Of a stretch of 11,000 nt of DNA, positions 1 to 5,449 are shown in pieces. The notes under the pieces were generated by a model. The model worked only from the letters and a program-made list of their open reading frames with translations, searched no databases and was not told the DNA's origin. Position 1 is the stretch's first letter. The number at the start of each line of letters is the position of its first letter. Both the position numbers and the translations under genes were made by a program. Source of the stretch: Symbiodinium natans (Eukaryota > Sar > Dinophyceae > Suessiales > Symbiodiniaceae); NCBI GenBank assembly GCA_905221605.1, contig CAJNDS010000080.1:251501-262500 (forward strand), in the 5' to 3' direction.

Positions 1-43
1 GCGCAGACAGGCAAAGAATATAGAAAAATCCCTTGGTAGACCC

Positions 44-155
44 TGGGGACGAAGTGAACCCTAAAAGCTTCTATAATGGTCCATGCACCTAAATAGGAAT
101 GGAGTAAGTCGCATAGGATATGAGATCCCAATTTTGGGGCGCATTTGCTCCCCCA
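44..155. repeat. MITE-like element, copy A
   Basis: A 112-bp segment with imperfect inverted ends: TGGGGACGAAGTGAACCC at the left, and TGGGGGAGCAAATGCGCCCC when the right end is read in reverse complement. Its interior resembles the reverse complement of the copy at 5351-5449, sharing the blocks ATGGTCCAT/ATGGACC and GATCCCAATTTT. No open frame is present. A clear target-site duplication was not seen. It belongs to the family also found at 4736, 5351, 8566, 9324 and 9597. Confidence 0.6.
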
Positions 156-162
156 AAAACAT

Positions 163-353
163 AGCTTCCCATCGTCCGGGCTTGTTTGAAGAGCAATAGG
201 GCAGCGCAACTGGGGAACGATGACTTGGAGCTTCCTAGGGCAGAAGATTGTCGTTCAGAAGCGGTTGTGCAAAAGGAGCTGGCTTGCAGCAGTTTTGGGC
301 AAGGGAATTCAGGTGTGAGGTATCGATTGGGATGTTCCCCCTTCTACTCATAG
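163..353 (+). other. Open stretch, uncertain coding
   Basis: A plus frame without ATG stays open from just after a TAG at about 160 to a TAG at 351 (about 63 codons; includes QKELACSSFGQG). It runs into the hairpin element at 319-425. Codon use is not strongly biased and no family is recognised. It could be an exon fragment or chance. Confidence 0.15.
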
Positions 354-425
354 TCCTTATAGTGGGGTGCTAGAATCCCGACTAAGGAGCTGGTAGTACG
401 AGGGGGGACATCCCAAGGTATCGAT
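319..425. mobile_element. MITE with 9-bp target-site duplication
   Basis: The 9-mer GGTATCGAT occurs at 319-327 and again at 417-425. Between the copies lies an 89-bp palindromic element, starting TGGGATGTTCCCCC and ending GGGGGGACATCCCAA, so the ends are imperfect inverted repeats. A second inverted pair lies inside (CCTTATAGTGGG against CCCGACTAAGG), so almost the whole element can fold as one long hairpin. The layout is that of a non-autonomous DNA transposon with a direct target duplication. It carries no coding frame. Confidence 0.7.
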
Positions 426-430
426 GACGT

Positions 431-564
431 GGAGTTGGGGATTGTACCTTAGTTGTCCAGTACCTTGGGGTTTTAAAGGTTAACCTTTGGGATTATAAGG
501 TGAATATAATACCCCAAAAAGGTTAAAGGTTACCTACTCTACTACTAAGGTACTCAGGGGCTCC
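431..564. repeat. Long palindrome, possible intron on minus strand
   Basis: GTACCTTAGT at 444-453 and ACTAAGGTAC at 544-553 are a perfect 10-bp inverted repeat. The pairing extends imperfectly outward to GGAG (431) and CTCC (564), and inward through GGTTAACCTTT against AAAGGTTACC and ATTATA against TATAAT. On the minus strand, bases 553 to 448 start with GT and end with AG (106 bp), and they directly follow the exon-like island at 554-617. It resembles an introner-type element but could be a plain MITE. Confidence 0.55.
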
Positions 565-617
565 TTCATGATCAGCTTTCGGTCGAACACTCCGGTCTCG
601 TCCTCGTTGCCAAAGTC
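554..617 (-). CDS. Exon-like island, unknown protein
   Basis: On the minus strand a 64-bp segment lies between an acceptor-like CTGCACAG and a donor GTACCTTAG. It reads DFGNEDETGVFDRKLIMKEPL with 18 of 21 codons ending in G or C. Upstream of it on this strand is the heptamer block at 632-719, which reads TTTAGGG in the sense of this exon. The plus strand is also open here (LLHDQLSVEHSG) but with weaker third-position bias. No family is recognised. Strand and exon status are tentative. Confidence 0.3.
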
Positions 618-631
618 CTGTGCAGGGGCTC

Positions 632-719
632 TAAGCCCTAAGCCCCAAACCCTAAACCCTAAACCGTAAACCCTAAATCCTAAACCCTAAACCCTAGACC
701 CTAAACCCTAAACCCTAAA
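632..719. repeat. Telomere-like array (CCCTAAA)n
   Basis: About a dozen CCCTAAA units with single-base variants (AAACCGT, AAATCCT, CTAGACC). They read TTTAGGG on the minus strand, the same sense as the adjacent exon-like island at 554-617. Confidence 0.9.
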
Positions 720-904
720 CAAGCCTCGGGCTGCGGAATGAGCATCGCAGGACTATGCGCATGCTTCTCGCACCCACCTATGGACTATAGACTCCCGCAC
801 GGCAGATAGCGATGGCTAACAGCTCCACTCGCGGATTCTGAGCTCAGTAGAACACATATGAAAATGAGAAGCAAACATGTTCAAACCATAAACAAATACA
901 AAGC
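720..904. other. No gene seen
   Basis: Mixed-composition DNA with short open stretches on both strands (for example a plus frame from an ATG near 739) but no convincing splice sites, codon bias or recognisable protein. Confidence 0.4.
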
Positions 905-925
905 ATAAGAACACATGCATAATAT

Positions 926-1230
926 GTGTACAATATATATATATATATATTTATATATTTATTTATTTATTTACTCATTTTTTATACACACATGCAGGCA
1001 GACGCACACACACACACACATCTGCATACATATGTATATATCTATTTATCAGCCAGTTAGACAATGATATAGAAATAAATCTACATGTACATACACACAC
1101 ACACACACATATACATACCTACACATACGTATGCAACGTAGATAAATATGTATATATATATGTACATGCATGTATATATGTACATATACACATCCAACTT
1201 AAAAAATGCAACAATGGGTGTGTGTGTGTA
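926..1230. repeat. TA, CA and TG microsatellite cluster
   Basis: Runs of (TA)n at 932-950, ATTT repeats at 950-972, (CA)n at 1006-1019 and 1094-1110, TATATG/TACATA runs at 1140-1195 and (TG)n at 1218-1228. The short frames on both strands here (Y, H, T, C and V rich) are translations of the microsatellites, not genes. Confidence 0.9.
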
Positions 1231-1262
1231 TACATGTATAGACACACACATCTTCTCAATAC

Positions 1263-1349
1263 CACGGGCAGAGCGTCTGAAGGGTCCAATCCCAAGCCGC
1301 CCGTGTCCTCGGCGACGTCCTCCCAGTCGACAACTTGGCCGTTCCAGAC
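1263..1349 (-). CDS. Exon-like island between microsatellites
   Basis: On the minus strand an 87-bp (29-codon) segment is preceded by AG (GGATAG) and followed by GT (GTATTG). It reads VWNGQVVDWEDVAEDTGG followed by LGLDPSDALPV, with strongly GC-rich third positions, in contrast to the CA/TG repeats on both sides. It is an acidic, soluble-looking fragment with no recognised family. The other frames are also open but give basic, low-complexity peptides. It could be an internal exon of a longer minus-strand gene whose introns are microsatellites, or a pseudo-exon. Confidence 0.35.
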
Positions 1350-1361
1350 CTATCCAGAGCG

Positions 1362-1515
1362 CATGTGTATATGTGCATGTGTGCACATATGTATATCTGG
1401 GACATATAAAAAGAAAGAAAGGTAGATGTGGAATATGTGTGCATGTCGGTCTTTGTGTCTATGACCCTTGGTGTGTGTGTGTGTGTGAGCGTATGTGCAT
1501 ATGTGTACGTATGTA
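1362..1515. repeat. TG/TATG microsatellite cluster
   Basis: Alternating TG-rich sequence with (GTGT)n at 1470-1486 and TATG/TACG variants. It ends in CGCTTT repeats at 1516-1536, which recur inverted next to the large gene's 5' end (3486-3499). Confidence 0.8.
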
Positions 1516-1622
1516 TCGCTTTCGCTTTTCGCTTTCGAGGCACAGAATCCGTGAGGATGCAGCCTTTGCATGCACCTAATTAAAGTTTGAAAGGGAGGAG
1601 CGAGCCTGCAGAGCAGCGCAGG

Positions 1623-1832
1623 TCATGCCCTCGAGGCAGTATGCACTCGCAGAGGGTTTGCGGCGCAGAAATCTGCAAGCAAACAATGGGTGCGAGGCCA
1701 AAGGGATTTAACCGGCCAGGCTTTGCCCGAAAAGCCGCCCCTATAACAGCCAAATAACAAAACGCAAAGAGCAAGCGACACATCACGGCACCATGAATAA
1801 CCACGAATGCCTGGAAGAGACACCGCGCGAAC
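1623..1832 (-). CDS. Possible second exon or decayed tail of the large gene
   Basis: Beyond the TAG at 1833-1835 the same minus frame stays open for 69 codons to a TGA at 1623. An in-frame 48-bp intron can be proposed on this strand from 1858 to 1811, with donor CCCAG|GTGGTG and acceptor TCTCTTCCAG|GC. It would remove the TAG and leave the frame unchanged, giving a 585-aa product ending at 1623. The tail contains residues placed roughly as in the later part of alpha-tubulin (CYRGG, then LLADFC, compare YRGD and FVDWC), at about the spacing expected after NLVPYPR. The resemblance is weak, so this may instead be untranslated or decayed sequence. Confidence 0.35.
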   Translation of the reverse strand, partial: VRAVSLPGIRGYSWCRDVSLALCVLLFGCYRGGFSGKAWPVKSLWPRTHCLLADFCAANPLRVHTASRA

Positions 1833-3428
1833 CTACGACAAACAATCCGTATCACCACCTGGGTCAAAACAGGCGTGACAACGGGGATATGGCACCAAGT
1901 TCCTCCGGAACTCGTTTGTGACCTTCAAGACTGCCTCAAACCGCTGTGACGCGGGGCTGCTCAGACAATAGTCTAGTCCAGCTACATCAAGCGCTCCAGG
2001 GCATCCTGAGCTAGATCCTGGGCCACCTCCGCAAGCATTGTGCGCGCAAGGTGTTTGACGTCCCACGCAGTTGCCGATGAGCCGCACAATTCGACCAAAG
2101 ACAGTTTCAACGATCTTTCCCACATTCGCGCACCGTCTAAGATCACAGTCCTGTGCTGCGGCTTTCATCTCCGAAAAGATCGGTTCAGGAAAAAAGTATT
2201 CACCAGCAACAGTCTCACCGAACAAGGTGTTGGAGGTAGCATTCGAATCATCAAGCTTGTCTAAAGGCAACAGTCCGTCGACACGCATGCCGTGCTCGAG
2301 GCAGAAGAGCTCCCAACAGACAGTGTCGATCCCGGAATGCGCTTCCATGCCAGCTGTGTCGGTGCCCTTTGCGCCTAGATCGCTCAGGTTAAGGAAGAGA
2401 TACCTGCCACAATCCGTCGCAGCCGTATTCTCCATGTGCAAGGATTCCCACACAACTTGCTCTCCAACGGGCTCCCACAAGCCCCGCCAACGTCCCGAAA
2501 CACAGACATCATCGGAGAGTTGGGTGTAAAGTTGCCTGCCACACCGATCGTTGGCTTGATCCCCTCGGCCAACCAATGTCTCGGCAGCTCTTTGGGCGAA
2601 GCGCTTGATGGTGTCCTTCTTCCGGGTCAAATCAAGCCCAATACACGACTGCAGACTCAACCGAAGAGCACGCAATGAAACTGAGCCCACACCTGCAACC
2701 AATCGGGGGACCATGACCGACACTATGTCCATAATAGCATCGTCGAGCCTCCTGTCATCAAAGACCAGGCCAGGCTGGTCAAAAGGAGTGCTTTCCATAC
2801 TGGCTCCTGGACGTGCCACGTTCCGCATGGCGGCCATTATATGCGGCACTGGGGCTGACAGTAGTTCCGCGCTATGCGGCGATCTGAGCCCTAACTGTTG
2901 AGCTCCCAAATCTAAAAAGTCGAGAGCCTGCGTGGCGATGTGTAGGTCCTTTGCCTGCTCTTCTGGCAGGAGGTCCTCAAATGGAACAAACAGGTGAGCG
3001 TTCGAAAGCGTCCATTGCGTGTGAGCCATCCACGTCTGGTGGACCAAAGCGGCGGCTTGCCACAGTCGCGCTTCTCGACCCATTTCTGGCCCGCCGCGGA
3101 CCGGGTCGGTATGGGTCAGGCTGCTTGCCGCAGCGAGCGCGCAATTGCGGTCGACCATCTGAAAATAGGGCGGGCGCTCATCGCCGCGCACATTCAGTAG
3201 ATCCACCTCCAGGCCAGTTAACTGGAACTCGCCCTCCTCTCCGGCGTTGATCCATGTCTTGATCCCGCTTGGCAGCTGCACCTCCTTCTTGACGCGGCTC
3301 GTCACGCCAGGGTGCTGGGCGATGAATGCTGCTTTCCACTCCGTGTGGCTCCTGTTTGAATATTCTGCCGAAAAGCTGGCCGCTAGTGCGAGCAGAACCT
3401 GCTCGTGCACCTCCCTGACCGCCTCCAT
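1833..3428 (-). CDS. RyR / DEK_C / tubulin-like multidomain protein
   Basis: This is the only long gene: 531 codons from the first in-frame ATG (3428) to TAG (1833). The frame is open a further 28 codons upstream but without an ATG. Residues 1-80 look like a small winged-helix domain (HEQVLLAL..., EGEFQLTGLEVDLL), possibly LOTUS/OST-HTH-like; low confidence. Residues 90-178 resemble a RyR repeat domain: LVHQTWMAHTQW, then LFVPFEDLLPEEQAKD, then A..ALDFLDLG, matching the family's W...W, LVPYEEL, E and LG pattern. Residues 223-287 resemble DEK_C (GLDLTRKKDTIKRF at 264-277), a chromatin/DNA-associated fold. Residues 339-525 are alpha-tubulin-like: CWELFCLEHG (371-380), FGETVAGEY (403-411), GGGPGSS at the GGGTGSG nucleotide loop, and NLVPYPR (510-516). 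About 30 and 70 residues of normal tubulin are missing inside, and the loop Thr is Pro, so GTP binding is doubtful. A nuclear or chromatin role is inference only. No signal peptide or membrane segment is seen. Confidence 0.85.
   Translation of the reverse strand: MEAVREVHEQVLLALAASFSAEYSNRSHTEWKAAFIAQHPGVTSRVKKEVQLPSGIKTWINAGEEGEFQLTGLEVDLLNVRGDERPPYFQMVDRNCALAAASSLTHTDPVRGGPEMGREARLWQAAALVHQTWMAHTQWTLSNAHLFVPFEDLLPEEQAKDLHIATQALDFLDLGAQQLGLRSPHSAELLSAPVPHIMAAMRNVARPGASMESTPFDQPGLVFDDRRLDDAIMDIVSVMVPRLVAGVGSVSLRALRLSLQSCIGLDLTRKKDTIKRFAQRAAETLVGRGDQANDRCGRQLYTQLSDDVCVSGRWRGLWEPVGEQVVWESLHMENTAATDCGRYLFLNLSDLGAKGTDTAGMEAHSGIDTVCWELFCLEHGMRVDGLLPLDKLDDSNATSNTLFGETVAGEYFFPEPIFSEMKAAAQDCDLRRCANVGKIVETVFGRIVRLIGNCVGRQTPCAHNACGGGPGSSSGCPGALDVAGLDYCLSSPASQRFEAVLKVTNEFRRNLVPYPRCHACFDPGGDTDCLS
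1854..2414 (-). other. Divergent alpha-tubulin-like domain
   Basis: Codons 339-525 of the large gene. Conserved islands in the right order are the alpha-tubulin helix H1 motif (CWEL.CLEHG), the following F.ET.AG segment, an IV.....RI..L..NC helix, the G-rich loop GGGPGSS, and the F......V.....NLVPYPR segment. Intervening tubulin sequence is deleted and the C-terminal half is absent unless the downstream frame at 1623-1810 is spliced on. It is open over 187 codons, so it is not simply a dead tubulin pseudogene. Confidence 0.7.
2568..2762 (-). other. DEK_C-like domain
   Basis: Codons 223-287 of the large gene. The pattern L..AI..I, then LR..L....GLDLT.KK..IK.F....ETL, matches the DEK C-terminal family core (VR..LE..fG.dL..rK..I). 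In known proteins this fold binds DNA or sits on chromatin regulators. Confidence 0.6.
2895..3161 (-). other. RyR-type repeat domain
   Basis: Codons 90-178 of the large gene. It has Trp at 123, 133 and 139, then LFVPFEDLLPEEQ (146-158), a D, and ALDFLDLG. This is the signature of the RyR domain (Pfam Ryr), which also occurs outside calcium channels in bacteria and protists. There is no channel region, so this is not a calcium release channel. Confidence 0.6.
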
Positions 3429-3476
3429 CGTCAAAGTTGCTAAAGAGGTGATGCGGGCTAAGCTGTAGCAAAAGGG

Positions 3477-3488
3477 CTTGAGCCAAAA
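3477..3488 (-). promoter_or_regulatory. Relict dinoflagellate spliced-leader end (TTTTGGCTCAAG)
   Basis: Read on the minus strand, TTTTGGCTCAAG sits 49-60 nt upstream of the large gene's ATG. It equals the last 12 bases of the conserved dinoflagellate spliced leader. Such relicts mark genes that came from trans-spliced, reverse-transcribed mRNA. The bases further 5' (CGCTTTCGCT) do not match the leader. Alternatively the AAG is an ordinary acceptor: a donor GTATGT at 3535 would give a 59-bp intron (3477-3535) joining an upstream frame (MNRRIRSKLPELQGLLL) in frame. Confidence 0.5.
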
Positions 3489-3694
3489 AGCGAAAGCGAA
3501 GTGTGTGTACACACATTACATATGCGTACACATACGAGGAGAAGCCCCTGTAGTTCTGGAAGCTTACTCCGGATGCGACGGTTCATCTTTGGGGGGGGGA
3601 AGAGGGGACAGAGGGGCTCCTGCAAGCCGTGGCTGTTGCAAAGGTCGCAGCAGCTAGGCCTAATATCCAAGCTAAACTGCATTCAGCACCCCCC

Positions 3695-3835
3695 GACCCC
3701 CCCCCACATGAACCCTAGAGTAACCCCCAACCCCTATATAACCCCTAACCCCTAACCCCTAACCCCCACCCCTAAACCCTAAACCCTAAACCCTAAACCC
3801 TAAACCCTAAACCCTAAACCCTAAACCCCTCCCCA
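3695..3835. repeat. Telomere-like block between divergent genes
   Basis: Degenerate CCCCTAACCC units grade into regular CCCTAAA units (about 3768-3827). It lies between the minus-strand gene and the plus-strand exon at 3850. No promoter motif was recognised in it. Confidence 0.85.
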
Positions 3836-3849
3836 CCACGACCTCCCAG

Positions 3850-3924
3850 TCCCTGCAAGAACCCTTTGAGGAGCCGAAAGTCGACAGCCTTCAGTTGCTC
3901 AATGGAGCCGTGGAAGAGCTCCCT
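3850..3924 (+). CDS. Candidate exon a, unknown protein
   Basis: A 25-codon open segment preceded by a pyrimidine-rich acceptor (CCACGACCTCCCAG) and ending at a GT donor (CTCCCT|GTCTGC). It reads SLQEPFEEPKVDSLQLLNGA then VEELP, with balanced acidic/leucine composition and no low complexity. Joining to the exon at 3983 across a 58-bp heptamer intron is in phase 0. No family is recognised. The 5' end of the gene was not found. Confidence 0.4.
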
Positions 3925-3982
3925 GTCTGCCCAACCTGAGGGTTTAGGGTTTAGGGTTTAGGGTTTAGGGTTTAGGGTTTAG
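3925..3982 (+). repeat. 58-bp heptamer-repeat intron
   Basis: GTCTGCCCAACCTGAGG followed by six TTTAGGG-type units, ending GTTTAG. GT-AG ends join two open frames in phase 0. The first 11 bases repeat in the next exon as part of an 18-bp direct repeat (GCTCCCTGTCTGCCCAAC at 3918-3935 and 4018-4035). Confidence 0.45.
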
Positions 3983-4069
3983 GGCTACCTTGGACCCCTA
4001 AGGTTGGAATCTTGGGTGCTCCCTGTCTGCCCAACTTCAAAACTCTGCACCGGCGACTATGCCGTAGGG
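3983..4069 (+). CDS. Candidate exon b, unknown protein
   Basis: 29 codons directly after the last TTTAG of the array: GYLGPLRLESWVLPVCPTSK then LCTGDYAVG. It ends at a GT (GTAGGG|GTTTCAGG) where a longer heptamer array begins. A donor three bases upstream of that (GCC|GTAGGG) is also possible. Exons a and b together give 54 open codons. What follows in the gene between 4070 and 4890 is unresolved. Confidence 0.4.
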
Positions 4070-4258
4070 GTTTCAGGTTTAGGGTTGGGGTTTAGGGTTT
4101 AGGGTTTCGGGTTTCGGGTTTAGGGTTCAGGGTTCAGGGTTTAGGGTTTAGGGTTTAGGGTTTAGGGTTTAGGGTTTAGGGTTTCGGGTTTAGGGTTTAG
4201 GGCTTAGGGTTTATGGTTTCAGGTTTAGGGTTGAGGTTTCAGGGTTTAGGGGCTTGAT
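4070..4258. repeat. Long TTTAGGG array with variants
   Basis: About 25 TTTAGGG-type units including TTTCGGG, TTCAGGG, TTTCAGG and TTTATGG variants. A possible acceptor, GTGGCTGCAG at 4263-4272, follows. From it a phase-0 frame runs 28 codons (ESTHPHTYTQQAPTR...) to a TAG. Confidence 0.85.
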
Positions 4259-4620
4259 TACCGTGGCTGCAGGAGTCCACCCACCCACACACATACACAC
4301 AACAGGCCCCAACACGTTCAAGCAGAGAGTCTCAGAGTCCGCAGAGGCTACGGGCTTAGGGTTCAGGATGCACCTAAAGGTTCAGGGTTCAGGGCTAAGG
4401 TTTAGGTGTATATACAGTATGTACACATACATTGTCTCTATCATTCTAAAACCCTACCAGCTGCAGGGCAGGTTTCAAAGCCCTACGTGTGAAGCAGTGA
4501 ACTGATGGCGCATCCAACTCAGCTTCCTGCAGGACTTGCCAACGTACAGGTACCTCCTGTCAGCGTCGAATAGGGTTTTGGGGGGGGTTATTATAGTATA
4601 ATTGCAAAAGGGACCATAAG

Positions 4621-4675
4621 GGAATACGATCAGCAACTATTCCGACCCCTACATCATTGTGCAATCTCCGCGTCG
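4621..4675 (+). CDS. Exon-like island with C2-like motif
   Basis: After an acceptor-like CATAAG, a short frame reads NTISNYSDPYIIVQSPR and ends near a GC donor at the start of a (CA)n run. SDPYIIV is typical of the calcium-binding loop region of C2 domains (SDPYVxV). The fragment is too short to assign, and its phase with neighbours is unclear. Confidence 0.2.
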
Positions 4676-4735
4676 GCACACACACACACACATACACACG
4701 GAAAGAACATCGGGCTACGCCCATGACACTGCCCT

Positions 4736-4869
4736 GGGAAGCAAGTGAACCTATAAAGTAAATAAGCTACCTAGGCTTCTGAATTTGGGTACACGGATCA
4801 TAGTTGGGTTCATCAATGTGATTCGTCCGCAAGGTGTTTGGTGCCAATTTTGGGGTGCAATTGATTCCC
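4736..4869. repeat. MITE-like element, copy C
   Basis: 134 bp with inverted ends GGGAAGCAAGTGAACC and, in reverse complement at the right, GGGAATCAATTGCACCCC. The right end (CCAATTTTGGGGTGCAATT) matches the right end of copy A. It is preceded by a short open stretch (EHRATPMTLPW) and followed within 25 bp by the candidate exon at 4894. Confidence 0.6.
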
Positions 4870-4893
4870 TAGCTAAGAGCCTAAAGCCTGGAG

Positions 4894-4969
4894 CCTAAAC
4901 CCGAATCGACTCATGGGAAGCATTTGGCAACGCCCTCGTTGCTTGACGGAATGCCAGGCCAATGGAATG
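4894..4969 (+). CDS. Candidate exon 1 of the 4894-6047 chain
   Basis: Open frame PKPESTHGKHLATPSLLDG then MPGQWN plus one base, ending at donor AATG|GTAGGG. The start is uncertain: an in-frame TAA at 4882 bounds it, and GGAG before 4894 is a weak acceptor. A 62-bp intron (4970-5031, GTAGGG...CCCTTTCAG) joins it in phase 1 to the next exon. No family is recognised. Confidence 0.4.
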
Positions 4970-5031
4970 GTAGGGTTTCTTTGAGGTTTTCGGGTGTTTA
5001 GTGCTGCTTTGGACTTTTGAGACCCTTTCAG

Positions 5032-5088
5032 GGTCTCCAGGCAGCGGACTCCAGAGAACAGATGGTCTGCTTGAGCCGACCAAGCAGG
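5032..5088 (+). CDS. Candidate exon 2 of the chain
   Basis: 57 bp after a good acceptor (GAGACCCTTTCAG), reading SPGSGLQRTDGLLEPTKQ with split glycine codons at both ends. The donor is G|GTTTAGGG, the first unit of a heptamer array. Confidence 0.4.
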
Positions 5089-5144
5089 GTTTAGGGTTTA
5101 GGGCTTAGGGTTTAGGGTTTAGGGCTTAGGGCTACTGTTCTTAG
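5089..5144 (+). repeat. 56-bp heptamer-repeat intron
   Basis: Starts GTTTAGGG, continues as TTTAGGG/CTTAGGG units, and ends CTACTGTTCTTAG, a good acceptor. Removing it joins codons GG|C in phase 1. Confidence 0.5.
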
Positions 5145-5237
5145 GCAGTTCTTGTCAGGGAGAGAGTCGCCACAGGGCGTGTGTGAGAGAGAGAGAGAGA
5201 ACCATCTCTGCTGTGAGCCGAGAAGCTCAAGCCAATA
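5145..5237 (+). CDS. Candidate exon 3 of the chain
   Basis: 93 bp reading SSCQGESRHRACVR, a short RE repeat from a (GA)n run, then TISAVSREAQAN, with split codons at both ends. It is flanked on both sides by heptamer introns. Basic, soluble-looking; no family recognised. Confidence 0.4.
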
Positions 5238-5292
5238 GTCTAGGGTTTAGGGTTTAGGGTTTAGGGTTTAGGGTTTAGGGTTTAGGGTTTAG
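5238..5292 (+). repeat. 55-bp heptamer-repeat intron
   Basis: GTCTAGGG then perfect TTTAGGG units to the final GTTTAG. Joining A|GG is in phase 1. Every heptamer offers the same TTTAG acceptor 7 nt apart, so only the last keeps this frame. Confidence 0.5.
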
Positions 5293-5354
5293 GGTGCTCA
5301 ACTTTGCTGCTGTCACTGCATGCACTTTGCGCTCCCCTTGAAGTCAACAAGGGG
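5293..5354 (+). CDS. Candidate exon 4 of the chain
   Basis: 62 bp reading CSTLLLSLHALCAPLEVNKG after a split Arg codon. If translation ran on it would stop at the TAA in the end of the MITE-like element (5358-5360). If that element is removed as a GA-AG intron the frame continues at 5453. Confidence 0.4.
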
Positions 5355-5449
5355 GACTAAGTGAACCCTAAAATTGGGATCCCGTAACCTATCTGAAATC
5401 CTATTCAAGTATATGGACCGTAAACCTTTGAATGGTTCATGCAGCCCCC
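5351..5449. repeat. MITE-like element, copy B, possible GA-AG introner
   Basis: About 99 bp with ends GGGGACTAAGTGAACCC and, in reverse complement at the right, GGGGGCTGCATGAACC. AAG flanks both sides (AACAAG before, AAGAAAG after). Bases 5355-5452 begin GA and end AG. Removing them joins an open frame on both sides in phase 0. GA donors are known in dinoflagellate introns. Confidence 0.5.

Noticed and set aside
640-720. CRISPR array
   Set aside because: Repeats are contiguous 7-mers without spacers and the sequence is eukaryotic in character.
1081-1579. Several 70-140 codon frames on both strands
   Set aside because: They translate CA/TG/TATG microsatellites (H, T, Y, V, C runs); only the 1263-1349 island inside them has coding character.
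2040-3250. Plus-strand frames of 60-150 codons opposite the large gene
   Set aside because: They lie antisense to the 531-codon gene, have no recognisable motifs, and are expected shadows of a GC3-rich gene.
3429-3512. Extending the large gene's start to 3512
   Set aside because: The upstream codon is GTG, not ATG, and the extension translates the spliced-leader-like and CGCTTT sequence; the first ATG is at 3428.
3700-4258. A true chromosome end
   Set aside because: Heptamer blocks are short, degenerate, in both orientations and spread over the whole window between coding islands, so they are interstitial.
5065-5080. Second spliced-leader relict (CTTGAGCC)
   Set aside because: Only 8 bases match the leader and it lies within a proposed exon, so it is compatible with chance.
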